From Alphaproteobacteria bacterium (GTDB lineage: Bacteria > Pseudomonadota > Alphaproteobacteria > Micropepsales > Micropepsaceae): DNA of 64,000 bases. Of the stretch, positions 25,174-33,401 are shown piece after piece; the first letter of the stretch is position 1, and each line of letters opens with the position of its first letter. The stretch is taken from contig WGNJ01000013.1 in NCBI GenBank assembly GCA_016124635.1, positions 248,001-312,000 on the forward strand, written 5' to 3'. The notes below the pieces were generated by a model that did no database searches, was not told where the DNA came from, and was given only the letters and a program-made list of their open reading frames with translations. The translations under genes and the position numbers were made by a program.

Positions 25174-26019
25174 CTACTTCCTGAAAACCACGATGGCGTT
25201 GGCGACGTTCTGTCCGGAGCGCTCGAACGCCGCGCCGTTGATCGTTCCGGCCGCTTGTGTCGACGGCCCGCCGTCGAGATTGAGCGCGGCATCGCAACCG
25301 AAGCCGCCGGTGTTGGCGGGCGCCTGCAACAGCGACGCCAACTCGAAGAGACTAAGGCCGCTTTGCCCCGCATAGACGAAAACGACGCGCCTCGGATCGA
25401 TCAAACAGATCGCCGAGCGCGGCACACGCACATGGTCGTTGCCGCGCATGCCGAGCTTGTTGCCGGGCTCGACGAGCAGAGGCTTGCTTTGCAAACCCGA
25501 CGTGTAGCCGGATAGCGCGAAGACGGACGGCGTCTCCAGAATCTCGACCTGCCGGCCGCTGATCAGCAGCGTTCCCGATAGGGTGCGCGAGAGGGGCTTC
25601 TTGATCCGCCCGCGTTCGATCAAGAGCCCGACCGGCCGCACCTCGCGTTGCGGCCCGTAGTCGAAAAAGCCGCCGTTGATGGCAAAGAGCGCGCCGGTGC
25701 GTTGCTTGAATGCGGGCGCCGTCTCGCCGGCGCTCTGCAGGGCCGAAACGACCTCCAGCTGGACGCGCGCAAGGTCGAACGTCCAGGCGGCGAACTCGAC
25801 GTCGTAGGTGCCGCTGTGTTTGACGTCGACGAGCAGGCTCGACAGATCGTTCGAAGGCGTTTGGCGCAGACGGCAAAGTTCCGCGCGCAGCGCCGTTGCG
25901 CCGGCAAGCGTCGGATCGCCGCCCGGTCCGGGTGGGCGCGTGCAGGGGAGCGCTTGCGCGTGGGCTGAAAGGATAATCCCCAGCGCAAAAGAGAGCAGTG
26001 CGATCCGCGCCGACGTCTT
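25174..26019 (-). CDS. Secreted phosphodiester glycosidase-family (NAGPA domain) protein
   Basis: TTG 26019 with AGAGGG six bases upstream starts a signal peptide (LKTSARIALLSFALGIILSAHAQA). The mature domain has FAINGGFFDYG, a Gly-Arg ligand region, and the late ALNLDGGPSTQ motif that define the family of mammalian N-acetylglucosamine-1-phosphodiester alpha-N-acetylglucosaminidase. In bacteria these proteins are periplasmic or extracellular, and their substrates are mostly unknown. Upstream extension to 26127 has no signal-like start. The gene is divergent from the methyltransferase gene. Confidence 0.88.
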   Translation of the reverse strand, partial: KTSARIALLSFALGIILSAHAQALPCTRPPGPGGDPTLAGATALRAELCRLRQTPSNDLSSLLVDVKHSGTYDVEFAAWTFDLARVQLEVVSALQSAGETAPAFKQRTGALFAINGGFFDYGPQREVRPVGLLIERGRIKKPLSRTLSGTLLISGRQVEILETPSVFALSGYTSGLQSKPLLVEPGNKLGMRGNDHVRVPRSAICLIDPRRVVFVYAGQSGLSLFELASLLQAPANTGGFGCDAALNLDGGPSTQAAGTINGAAFERSGQNVANAIVVFRK

Positions 26020-26188
26020 CAAGCGTTTCCCTCTTTCAGGCGGCGAAAAATGCGCAATCTGGCAAGGCACCGCAGCAACGCCGGTCACAGAATCGATTAC
26101 CCGACCCTCGACGGCGCGCGCAAGCACGGGTCACGATGTGCACGTCGAGAATCGCCGAAAAGCTTGTACCGCGTCGGGGGTCCCACGG

Positions 26189-26983
26189 ATGACCGTAAGC
26201 CACTGGGAAGAATTTCACCGCCGCTGGGGTCGTGTCAAAGCGCCGTTGCGGCCGAATGCGGAGATCGTTGCGGCCTTTGAAGCCGCGGTCTCGGGACACA
26301 ACGGCCGCGTTCTTTTGCTCGGCGTGACGCAGGAATTGGCGGACATTGGGCGCGAAGTCGTTGCCGTCGATCGCAGCCAGGGCATGATCGACAATGTCTG
26401 GCCCGGAAATCTTGCGCGCCGCCGCGCGCAGCTTGGCGACTGGCTCGACCTCAAGTTTCCCAAGGGTCATTTTACGGCGGTCGTCGGCGACGGTAGCCTG
26501 TCCACATTGGCTTATCCGCAAGGGCAGCGCGCGTTCTACGCGCAGCTCGAACACGTGCTGAGACCCGGCGGCCGCTTCGTCGCCCGCACGTTCGCGACGC
26601 CGGAGGAGGGCTACAGCGTCGCCGCCGTAATCGCCCGCACGGATGCCGGCCGCATCGCCAACTTTCACGCCTTCAAGTGGCATCTTGCGATGGCGCTCGT
26701 CGCCGAGAGCGGCAACGCCAACGTCGCCGTGACGGCGATCCGCGATGCGTTCAACAAAAATTTTCCGGATCGCAAAGCGCTGGCGACCAAGACCGGCTGG
26801 GCGCTCGAGGACATCGACACCATCGACGTCTACGCGAACTCGCCGGACGTCTACAGCTTCGCGACGCTGAGCCAGCTGCGCGCCGTCATTCCGCCGTCCT
26901 TCAAGCGCGTCTACGTCGAAGCCGTCGGCTCGTATCCATTGGCCGAGCGCTGTCCGTTCTTGATCGCGGAGCTAGCCGGATGA
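26189..26983 (+). CDS. Class I SAM-dependent methyltransferase-like protein
   Basis: The 264-aa protein shows a Rossmann methyltransferase pattern: GRVLLLGVTQEL in place of the usual GxGxG loop, VVAVDRSQGMID (acidic residue for the SAM ribose), FTAVVGDGSLSTL, and LEHVLRPGGRFVARTF. The long open frame to 25808 overlaps the divergent gene, and ATG 26189 is the likely start. Its stop overlaps the start of the ligase gene (ATGA), so the two form a coupled pair. The Gly loop lacks one Gly, so the SAM site may be altered. Confidence 0.85.
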   Translation: MTVSHWEEFHRRWGRVKAPLRPNAEIVAAFEAAVSGHNGRVLLLGVTQELADIGREVVAVDRSQGMIDNVWPGNLARRRAQLGDWLDLKFPKGHFTAVVGDGSLSTLAYPQGQRAFYAQLEHVLRPGGRFVARTFATPEEGYSVAAVIARTDAGRIANFHAFKWHLAMALVAESGNANVAVTAIRDAFNKNFPDRKALATKTGWALEDIDTIDVYANSPDVYSFATLSQLRAVIPPSFKRVYVEAVGSYPLAERCPFLIAELAG

Positions 26984-28356
26984 CACGCCGCACGCCCTGG
27001 ATCGGCGCGCGCTCGTCACTCGCGAGTATTGAATTCCCGCCCATCGTCACCGGGTCGAACGCGACGCTGACCGCGCTCATTCGTCAGCTCGACGACACGC
27101 AATGGCTGCCGCGCGAAGAGCTCGAGAAGGCGCAATTCGCCCAGCTGCGCCACCTCGCAAGACACGCGGCGCAATTCTCGCCGCACTTTCGCAGGCGCAT
27201 GAGCGGCGCCAAGCTCACGCCCGATCAGCTGACGTCGATGGAAGCCCTTCGCCGTCTGCCGGTCTTGCGCCGTCGCGAGCTGCAATCCGGCGACGTCCTG
27301 TGCAGCGAGGTGCCGCAGGCGCATCAGCCGGTGGGCGAGAGCAAGACCTCCGGCTCGACCGGCGAACCCATCGCCGCCAAGCGCACCGCCGTCAATCAGT
27401 TGATGTGGCTCGCGATGGCCATGCGCGAGCATCTTTGGCATCGGACGGATTTTGCAACGCGCCTCTGCGCGATCCGCGCGAACATCTTCCAGATCGCGCG
27501 CGACGCCGAATGGGGAGCGCCGGCGAATCTCTTGTTTCGGACCGGGCAGGCGCTGCGTTTGCCGATCACCTTGAGCGCCGCGCAGCTGACCGCGCATTTG
27601 GTCGAATTCAAGCCGGCCAATCTGATCGTCTATCCCAACACTTTGGCGGCGCTGGCGCAGCACATGGAGGATGAGGGGATCAGGCCTGAGGGCCTGACGA
27701 CCCTGCGCACGATCGGCGAGACCGTAAGCCCGGAACTTCGCCAGACGGCGGAGCGCGTTTTCGGTGCGCGCTTGATCGATAGCTACTCGTCGCAAGAGCT
27801 CGGTCACATCGCGCTTCAGTGTCCCGAGAGCGGTCTCTATCACGCGATGGCCGAGAGCTTGATCGTCGAGGTCGTCGGCGAAGACGGTGCGCCGTGCGGC
27901 GTGGGGCAGGTCGGTCGCGTCGTGGCGACGGATCTGCACAACTTCGCGACGCCGCTCGTGCGCTACGATATCGGCGATTACGCGGAGGTGGCGGCACCTT
28001 GTCCATGCGGTCGCGGCTTGCCGGCGCTGAAGCGCATAGTGGGCCGCGAGCGCAATCTCATCGTCATGCCCGACGGAACGCGCCATTGGCCGCTCGTCGG
28101 CTTTCATCGCTTCCGCGACGTTGCGCCTGTTGCTCAGTACCAGCTGATCCAAGAAACACGGCAGGACATCGAAGTGCGCCTTGTCGTCGACACGCCGCTG
28201 ACGGTGCAGCAGGAAGCCGACCTGCGGCAGGTGATCCAAGAAGCGCTGGGCCACCCGTTCAATCTGCGCTTCGCCTATTTCGACGGCGCATTGCCGCGCG
28301 GCGCGGGTGGCAAGTTCGACGAATTCGTCTGCAAGGTCGACGCGGGCAAAAAATAA
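26980..28356 (+). CDS. Adenylate-forming ligase of the coenzyme F390 synthetase/phenylacetate-CoA ligase group
   Basis: The 458-aa protein has the ATP-binding P-loop SKTSGSTGEPIAAK, the adenine region SYSSQELGHIALQC, the core YDIGDYAE, and the later RIVGRERNLIVMPDG, which together match CapK/PaaK-type AMP-forming ligases. The C-terminal domain ends in a Gly-rich segment (PRGAGGKFDEFVCK) holding the usual Lys. It activates a carboxylate as an acyl-adenylate. It is translationally coupled to the methyltransferase upstream, so they may act on the same molecule. Substrate unknown. Confidence 0.9.
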   Translation: MTRRTPWIGARSSLASIEFPPIVTGSNATLTALIRQLDDTQWLPREELEKAQFAQLRHLARHAAQFSPHFRRRMSGAKLTPDQLTSMEALRRLPVLRRRELQSGDVLCSEVPQAHQPVGESKTSGSTGEPIAAKRTAVNQLMWLAMAMREHLWHRTDFATRLCAIRANIFQIARDAEWGAPANLLFRTGQALRLPITLSAAQLTAHLVEFKPANLIVYPNTLAALAQHMEDEGIRPEGLTTLRTIGETVSPELRQTAERVFGARLIDSYSSQELGHIALQCPESGLYHAMAESLIVEVVGEDGAPCGVGQVGRVVATDLHNFATPLVRYDIGDYAEVAAPCPCGRGLPALKRIVGRERNLIVMPDGTRHWPLVGFHRFRDVAPVAQYQLIQETRQDIEVRLVVDTPLTVQQEADLRQVIQEALGHPFNLRFAYFDGALPRGAGGKFDEFVCKVDAGKK

Positions 28357-28380
28357 GCCCGGGAGTCGCCTCCCGGGCTT
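28355..28380 (-). terminator. Intrinsic terminator of the outer-membrane protein gene
   Basis: AAGCCCGGGAG and CTCCCGGGCTT form an 11-bp perfect stem with a 4-nt loop. Read on the minus strand the stem is followed by TATTTTTTG, so it terminates the gene ending at 28403. The A-rich end of the ligase gene supplies that T-tract; on the plus strand no T-tract follows. Confidence 0.85.
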
Positions 28381-28402
28381 GCTGTTGGTTCCGGCGAAAG
28401 GC

Positions 28403-29326
28403 CTATGGGCCAGACGCCCACCACGCTTCATACTGAAGTTGCCCTTCAGTCGTCAGCTCGTGATGGAAATTTGGTGTGTTCATCGACGGTCCGCGCTGGC
28501 TGAAGTCGAACAGCGAGAAGCTGTCCAGATACATCCTGAAGCCCAACGAAAGCGTCGTATTGTCCTCGCCGGCCGTGCCGGAGAAAACGTCGACGTCTTC
28601 GCGCGCGTATTTCAGATTGACGAAGCCCGCGAAGCGGGAGTCTTCAAGCCGGTACTCGCCTTCGAGCTGCGCCGTTCCGCCCGACACGGAGCCGATCCGC
28701 TCGTCGTCGCCCCAGAACAGATTGCCGTCGAAGGACAGCGATGCGTTCGGTGTGAAGAAATAGGCCGCGTTGCCGCGGAAGAACACGCCGTTGTGCACGC
28801 AGCCTTCGACCCCGTCGCAGCCGGCGATGTCGCCGAACCAGCCGCCTTGTCCGAAGAACGTCCAGTGTTCGAGGAAATACTGACCCTCGAGCGCGGCGAG
28901 ACCGTATTCGACGCTGCTGCGATAGGTTGGATACGAGAAGCCGGGCGAGAACGCGTCGAGACTAAAGAGTGAGCCCGCAGCGCCGATCCGTCCGTGCTCC
29001 ATCGGATGAATGAGGTGAGCCGTGCCGCCGAACAGCGTCGAATCTTGCTTCGCGAATTTGCCGTTGAAGACGCTGTCGCTCTGTTCGAAGAATACATCCG
29101 TTTGGAAGTGAACCGGATCGCTCAGAGGAAACAGCCAGCGCGTCTTCGCGCCGTAATTGGTCGGATCGTCGAAGATGCTCGCGTTCGGGCGACTGAAATC
29201 CTCATCCGTCCACCCGAACCCGATATTCGCTTCGAAGAAGCCGCGGTCCGGCGGCGAGGCAAACGCTGCTTGAGGTACCGCGAGCAGGCCGACGGCAGCA
29301 GCCGTGGCAAGCAAAGTCGACTTCAT
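28403..29326 (-). CDS. Outer-membrane beta-barrel protein
   Basis: A signal peptide (MKSTLLATAAAVGLLAVPQAAFA) precedes 284 residues of alternating amphipathic strands rich in Gly, aromatic residues and Asn. There are two Cys close together (GCDGVEGCVHN) in a probable extracellular loop. The sequence does not end in the classical C-terminal Phe but in a Trp/Gly/Pro-rich tail (YEAWWASGP). ATG is preceded by GAGGGGAAAG. Specificity unknown. An intrinsic terminator lies just after the stop. Confidence 0.85.
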   Translation of the reverse strand: MKSTLLATAAAVGLLAVPQAAFASPPDRGFFEANIGFGWTDEDFSRPNASIFDDPTNYGAKTRWLFPLSDPVHFQTDVFFEQSDSVFNGKFAKQDSTLFGGTAHLIHPMEHGRIGAAGSLFSLDAFSPGFSYPTYRSSVEYGLAALEGQYFLEHWTFFGQGGWFGDIAGCDGVEGCVHNGVFFRGNAAYFFTPNASLSFDGNLFWGDDERIGSVSGGTAQLEGEYRLEDSRFAGFVNLKYAREDVDVFSGTAGEDNTTLSLGFRMYLDSFSLFDFSQRGPSMNTPNFHHELTTEGQLQYEAWWASGP

Positions 29327-29529
29327 CTTTCCCCTCCCGGAGGACGCAAAACCGCCGAATCGTGGGTTTCACAGTACTCACAGGGTTTGTACACAGGCAA
29401 CAAGAAGTCACAACATAGTGGCCTACGTACAACATAGAGCGCATGCCATGGTACCGCAGCGTAGGAAGTAACTTTTCGTTAACGAATTGCTTTTGAGGCG
29501 TGCGATTGAGTCGTCGGCGGATTTCCGCC

Positions 29530-30324
29530 TCAGCGCTCGCTCAACACGCCATCGACGTCGCCATAGGTGCGCACGCGATGCACTTGGCCGCGGCAGATCG
29601 CGTAGAGCCACGAGAGCTTTTCGGACTGCGCGAAATCCTGCGGCATCGTCGCCAAGATCGCCGAGTCGTCGGCGAGCGCGCCGAGCCGGTCATTGAACGT
29701 GACGTCCTCGAGCGCGTGTTTCGGCAAGCCGCCGTTCGCGATCAACCGTTTCACCGCCGAGATGAAGCCGTATTGCACGAAGCCGGAGCAGACGAACCGC
29801 GCTGGAGGTACCTTGCTCAAGCGGTAGCTGCGCTCGACCGCGCGATTGACGCCGACGACCGGCGCATTGATGCCGAAGATCACATTCGAGAGCATCGACC
29901 GCGCCAGCGCCACGACCTTCAGATAATCGTAGTTCGCCTTGATGAAGTTGAGCATGTGTCCGCGCACCTTGCTCTGCACGACGCGCGTCATCCACGGCTG
30001 GTCGAGCCGCTTGATCGCGATGTCGTAAAACGCCGCCGCTTCGACCGCGTAGTATCTGAGGTCGGTGAGATCGACGCCGCCCCGTCCGGCCTCGATCAGA
30101 AAGGTGCGCTCGAACCCGTCGTCTTCCGACGGCACTGCGAAGATCAGCGCCGCATGGCTGAAGTGGCTTTTGGTCCACCATCGGATCGCCCATGACAGCG
30201 GCGATGCCTTGCCCTTGCAGAGCACGACGTCGCCGCGCCGCAGATAACGGCCGGCCCCCGCAAGAAATTGCGCCACCGGCATCGGGAATTCGCCGTCGTT
30301 CGCCGCGTTCGGGTCCGCCTGCAT
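29530..30324 (-). CDS. Permuted NlpC/P60 (YiiX/YebB-like) papain-fold protein
   Basis: The protein of 264 aa has RRGDVVLCKGKASPLSWAIRWWT, a His in FSHAALIFAV near residue 57, and a Cys in RFVCSGFVQYGF near 190. The His-before-Cys order is that of circularly permuted NlpC/P60 hydrolases. Members cleave lipid or peptide amide or ester bonds. No signal peptide is present. The ATG overlaps the stop of the upstream small membrane-protein gene by one base (TGATG), so the pair is coupled. Substrate unknown. Confidence 0.87.
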   Translation of the reverse strand: MQADPNAANDGEFPMPVAQFLAGAGRYLRRGDVVLCKGKASPLSWAIRWWTKSHFSHAALIFAVPSEDDGFERTFLIEAGRGGVDLTDLRYYAVEAAAFYDIAIKRLDQPWMTRVVQSKVRGHMLNFIKANYDYLKVVALARSMLSNVIFGINAPVVGVNRAVERSYRLSKVPPARFVCSGFVQYGFISAVKRLIANGGLPKHALEDVTFNDRLGALADDSAILATMPQDFAQSEKLSWLYAICRGQVHRVRTYGDVDGVLSER

Positions 30325-30629
30325 CACTTTTGGTCTGTCAGAGAAGCATCGCCGCCGTCGGCGTCAGCGGTATCGATGTCGTCCGCGACGCGCGAGACGA
30401 TGCGCCTCAGCATCAGGTTGCGCCCCACCACGAAGGCGATGAAGCCGGCCGTCGCGGCCGTCACCCCGATCGCGAAATAGATGACCCCTTCGGAATCGCT
30501 GCGGCTGACCTGCGGCGCAACGACCGCAGCGGCGACGCTTGCCGCCGTCAGGCCCGCACCGATCGTGGCGAGCCACCATCCGATCCGCCACCGCGCACCG
30601 CTCGTACTCTCGAACCGCACCTCGAACAT
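30324..30629 (-). CDS. Small two-helix membrane protein coupled to the NlpC/P60-like gene
   Basis: The 101-aa protein has an N-terminal basic segment, two hydrophobic helices (about residues 17-40 and 50-70) and an acidic C-terminus (DDIDTADADGGDAS). The stop codon overlaps the next ATG. It could anchor the enzyme to the membrane, but no motif supports more than that. Confidence 0.7.
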   Translation of the reverse strand: MFEVRFESTSGARWRIGWWLATIGAGLTAASVAAAVVAPQVSRSDSEGVIYFAIGVTAATAGFIAFVVGRNLMLRRIVSRVADDIDTADADGGDASLTDQK

Positions 30630-30675
30630 GGGACAAGCTTTATCGCAAAGCGGGAGCGGAAGTCAGCGCCACCGC

Positions 30676-30917
30676 TTTCCTCCCCTGCGCGCCCGAAGGG
30701 CGAAGCGGGGGAGGTGGCGAGCCCGCTCCGATGCGAAGGCGGCGCTGAGCGATTGCGGCGAGACGGAGGGGGTGTGCTGAAGCGCCGAGCGTTCGCCGGG
30801 GACAATCTGCGCGGCGGATCACTCCCTCCGTCTCGCCGCAATCGCTCAGCACAATGTAAGGCACATTGCCGGCTCGCGACCTCCGCCCGCACGCGTTCCG
30901 CGCGCAGGGGAGGAAAC
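30676..30917. repeat. Head-to-head pair of palindromic intergenic repeats
   Basis: A roughly 95-bp element occurs twice in opposite orientation (30676-30770 and 30824-30917). The perfect inverted core is 27 bp: GCTGAGCGATTGCGGCGAGA followed by CGGAGGG at 30744-30770, with its complement at 30824-30850. The outer ends share TTTCCTCCCCTGCGCGC. The DNA between coding genes could form a very long cruciform or hairpin. A third, degenerate copy is at 34136-34219. Confidence 0.8.
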
Positions 30918-30925
30918 AGCGTTGG

Positions 30926-32335
30926 TCACTGCGGCGTCACACCGGCGACCTTGAGCGCTTTCGCCTTCGCCGCGTTCATGTCGAAGGCGCGGTGCATCAT
31001 CACGCGCTGCGCCAAGAGGCCGCCGCCCGCCTGCAGCGCCACCACCTGCTTCCACCCGCCATAGGCATCCGCCGTCAGATCGCGGATCGCGTTGTAGACG
31101 CGCATGCGCGTTTCCGTCTCCGTGCCTTTCACCGCGTGCAGATATTTGCGCAAGTACGGCCCGGCTTCGTTCGAGTTCAGATCGGCTTCCTCCGGCAGCG
31201 TCAGAACCAAACCGCCCGCGAGGTCGTGCAAGATCTTCACCGCCTGATGGAAGTTGTTGGCGAAGTGATACTTCGCGACATTGATGGCGAGGATGTTCGG
31301 ATGGACCATCCCCGACGGTGTCGTTTCGAAGTTGCGGCACGCGTGCTCGAGACTCATGCGCAGCGTTTCGGCATAGGCGATCAGCTCCGCGATGCCGTTT
31401 AAGGCCTCCGGCTTCTTGCCCTTGCCCTGCTGCTCTGAGACCAGCTGCGCGAGGCCGACCATGATTTGCGAGGTTTCGACCGCGTCCAGCACGCCGCCCG
31501 TGCGCTCCCACAAGCCGAGCGACCCCGCGAACGCGCCCGCGAGCTTCCATTCGCCGGCCAAGAACACACGCTCCCACGGCACGAATACGTCGTCGAAAAT
31601 GACGAAACCTTCCGGCATCGAGTGATGCGCGGAAGCGGGGTAATCGAATTCGTTGAGCTGCGGCTGCGCGAACGAGCGGTTGATGATCTTGACGCCCGGC
31701 GCATTTGCCGGGATCGAAAACGCGACCGCGTAGTCGGCTTCCTCGGCCGTCATCGACTTCGTCGGCATCACGACGAGCTCGTGCACCAACGCGGCGGCCG
31801 TGATGTGCAGCTTCGCCCCGCGCACCACGATCCCGTCTTTGCGTCGTTCGACGATGCGCAGATAGAGGTCGGGGTCATCTTGCTCGTGCGCCTTGCGGCT
31901 GCGGTCGCCCTTCGCGTCGGTGATGACCTCGGCGGCGCGCAGATCGCCGTTGCGCGCGAAACGATACATCCGCTCGATATTCTCGGCGAAGTCGGGCCGC
32001 ACTTTACGCAGCTCGTCGACGATCGACATCAGCGCCATGAAGACGCCGGTGACGCCGCCGACGATCGACATGTTGCGCATCAGTTCGAGCCGGTTGAGCA
32101 GATCCTCTTCCGAGCGCGGGATTTGATAGACGCGGTGCGCCGAGACGCCTTCGTCCGTCTTGTACGTCAGGATCGGCCGCTTGTGCGGGTTGTCGTAGTC
32201 GTAGTCGCTCAGCGCCACCTCGATCGGCGTCTTGAAGCGCGGATGTTCGGTGATGTCCTCGATGTGTTCGCCGGCCCAGAACACCGTGCGCCCATCGCGC
32301 AGCGACGCGACATATTCTTGTTTGCTTTTGAGCAT
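30926..32335 (-). CDS. 4-hydroxybutyryl-CoA dehydratase / 4-HPA 3-hydroxylase (HpaB) family flavoprotein without Fe-S cysteines
   Basis: The 469-aa protein contains TDAKGDRSRKAHEQDDPDLYLRIVERR, IVVRGAKLHITAAALVHELVVMPT and FDDVFVPWERVFLAGEW, which resemble the AbfD (4-hydroxybutyryl-CoA dehydratase/vinylacetyl-CoA isomerase) branch of the acyl-CoA dehydrogenase-like HpaB family. The whole protein has a single Cys (LEHACRNF), so the three Cys that hold the [4Fe-4S] cluster of AbfD are missing. It probably binds FAD but cannot do the cluster-dependent dehydration. Hydroxylase or isomerase activity is possible. ATG has GGAGG upstream. Confidence 0.87.
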   Translation of the reverse strand: MLKSKQEYVASLRDGRTVFWAGEHIEDITEHPRFKTPIEVALSDYDYDNPHKRPILTYKTDEGVSAHRVYQIPRSEEDLLNRLELMRNMSIVGGVTGVFMALMSIVDELRKVRPDFAENIERMYRFARNGDLRAAEVITDAKGDRSRKAHEQDDPDLYLRIVERRKDGIVVRGAKLHITAAALVHELVVMPTKSMTAEEADYAVAFSIPANAPGVKIINRSFAQPQLNEFDYPASAHHSMPEGFVIFDDVFVPWERVFLAGEWKLAGAFAGSLGLWERTGGVLDAVETSQIMVGLAQLVSEQQGKGKKPEALNGIAELIAYAETLRMSLEHACRNFETTPSGMVHPNILAINVAKYHFANNFHQAVKILHDLAGGLVLTLPEEADLNSNEAGPYLRKYLHAVKGTETETRMRVYNAIRDLTADAYGGWKQVVALQAGGGLLAQRVMMHRAFDMNAAKAKALKVAGVTPQ

Positions 32336-32392
32336 GGGTTTTCCTCCGATGCTCTCAAGCTTACGACGATGCGTCGGCGCTTCAAGCGCCGT

Positions 32393-32614
32393 TCAGTTCC
32401 GCGCCAACATCCGTCCGATGAAGAACACGCCGACGCCCGCTGCGCCCGAGACCAGCCCGATGAGGGCGACGAAGAAGCCGCCGTCCGACATGCTGGCGAG
32501 ACCCCATATGGCGCAGACGCCCGAGACCAGCGTCCAAAGCACGGAGATAGCCATCAAACCCCAGCCGATGAAGCGGGGGAGGGGGTCGCGCTCGCGCGGC
32601 GGCTGCGTGTTCAT
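32393..32614 (-). CDS. Small two-helix membrane protein, array member 4
   Basis: ATG 32614 gives 73 aa starting MNTQPPRERDPLPRFIGWGL, the same N-terminus as the preceding gene product. The family pattern is (R)(K/R)F.G......G.LW...(S/T)G.C....... followed by a second helix and a basic end. It is the last of four co-directional genes; the gap to the upstream stop is 19 bp. Function unknown. Confidence 0.75.
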   Translation of the reverse strand: MNTQPPRERDPLPRFIGWGLMAISVLWTLVSGVCAIWGLASMSDGGFFVALIGLVSGAAGVGVFFIGRMLARN

Positions 32615-32633
32615 CAGTCGCCCCGCATTCTTC

Positions 32634-32852
32634 TCAATGTCCGGCAAGTATCCATCCCATCATCAGAAAAAAGCCGCCAACCAAACAAGATATCCCTCCA
32701 AACAAGATCAACATCCCAATGGCTTTGGGCGTATCGAACGCGAGGTAGATCGTACAGACGCCGCTAGCTGCAATCCACAAACCCGCAACCGACATTAAGA
32801 CCAAACCTAGGAATTTTCGGGCAGGCCCCACGCGCGGCGGCTGCGTGTTCAT
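32634..32852 (-). CDS. Small two-helix membrane protein, array member 3
   Basis: ATG 32852 overlaps the stop of the upstream gene (ATGA). The 72-aa protein begins MNTQPPRVGPARKFLGLVL and has two hydrophobic helices with the SGVCTI motif. It is a paralogue of members 2 and 4. Function unknown. Confidence 0.75.
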   Translation of the reverse strand: MNTQPPRVGPARKFLGLVLMSVAGLWIAASGVCTIYLAFDTPKAIGMLILFGGISCLVGGFFLMMGWILAGH

Positions 32853-33091
32853 TGCTTGCGCCTCAACAGGTGTCCGATGAAATAGATGACGCCGCCGATC
32901 ATCGCCGACGGCACCGCAACGGTCGCGACGATCATGATGTCGCCGAGATTGCCCTCGTTTATCAACGAGCCCAGCGCAAACAGTGTGCACAGCCCTGTGA
33001 GCGACAGCCACAGCACGCCGATCGATATGATGATGAGCCCGATGAAACGGCGGACGGGATGCGCCGTTGCGGCTTGCGGCTGATCAGCCAT
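32849..33091 (-). CDS. Small two-helix membrane protein, array member 2
   Basis: ATG 33091 starts MADQPQAATAHPVRRFIGLI; the 80-aa protein has two helices and the motif LTGLCTLFALGS. Its start overlaps the upstream stop by eight bases and its stop overlaps the next ATG, so translation is coupled on both sides. Function unknown. Confidence 0.75.
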   Translation of the reverse strand: MADQPQAATAHPVRRFIGLIIISIGVLWLSLTGLCTLFALGSLINEGNLGDIMIVATVAVPSAMIGGVIYFIGHLLRRKQ

Positions 33092-33311
33092 TACGCGCGC
33101 TCCGCGCAAAGCGGTAGCCGAAGAAGATCAGCGCTCCGGCGAAGAGCCACGCCGGCGAGAGCAACAGAAGTCCTTCGAGGAAATCGCCGATCGGCACGTC
33201 CGAACTTGTGAACGAATGGCGATAGCCGAGCGCAATGCTGACGAACGCCCCGACGGCCGCCAAAAGCAAAGCGCCGGCGGCGACCATCACCAATCCCATG
33301 CCTTTTTTCAT
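33084..33311 (-). CDS. Small two-helix membrane protein, array member 1
   Basis: ATG 33311 (MKKGMGLVMVAAGALLLAAVG) gives 75 aa with two hydrophobic helices and a basic end (RFARSARNG). It is the first of four coupled genes and is less similar to the others, lacking the SGxC motif. The longer frame to 33347 adds only non-typical residues. Divergent from the crystallin-like gene. Confidence 0.7.
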   Translation of the reverse strand: MKKGMGLVMVAAGALLLAAVGAFVSIALGYRHSFTSSDVPIGDFLEGLLLLSPAWLFAGALIFFGYRFARSARNG

Positions 33312-33401
33312 CGCCGCGACCTTTGCCCAAGCCCGAAGAATTCGCAACGGCGACCTCGCGGCCTATAATGTCGATCCCGTGACGGCGGGCAGGAGCACGA
33401 C

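Noticed and set aside
27016..28431. A 471-codon minus-strand frame opposite the ligase
   Set aside because: The plus-strand ligase has recognisable ATP-binding motifs; the antisense frame is a GC-rich shadow.
30676..30917. Inverted repeats considered as a terminator or CRISPR leader
   Set aside because: The stem is far longer than a terminator, has an 50-bp or larger interior and no repeat-spacer order; a REP-like element explains it better.
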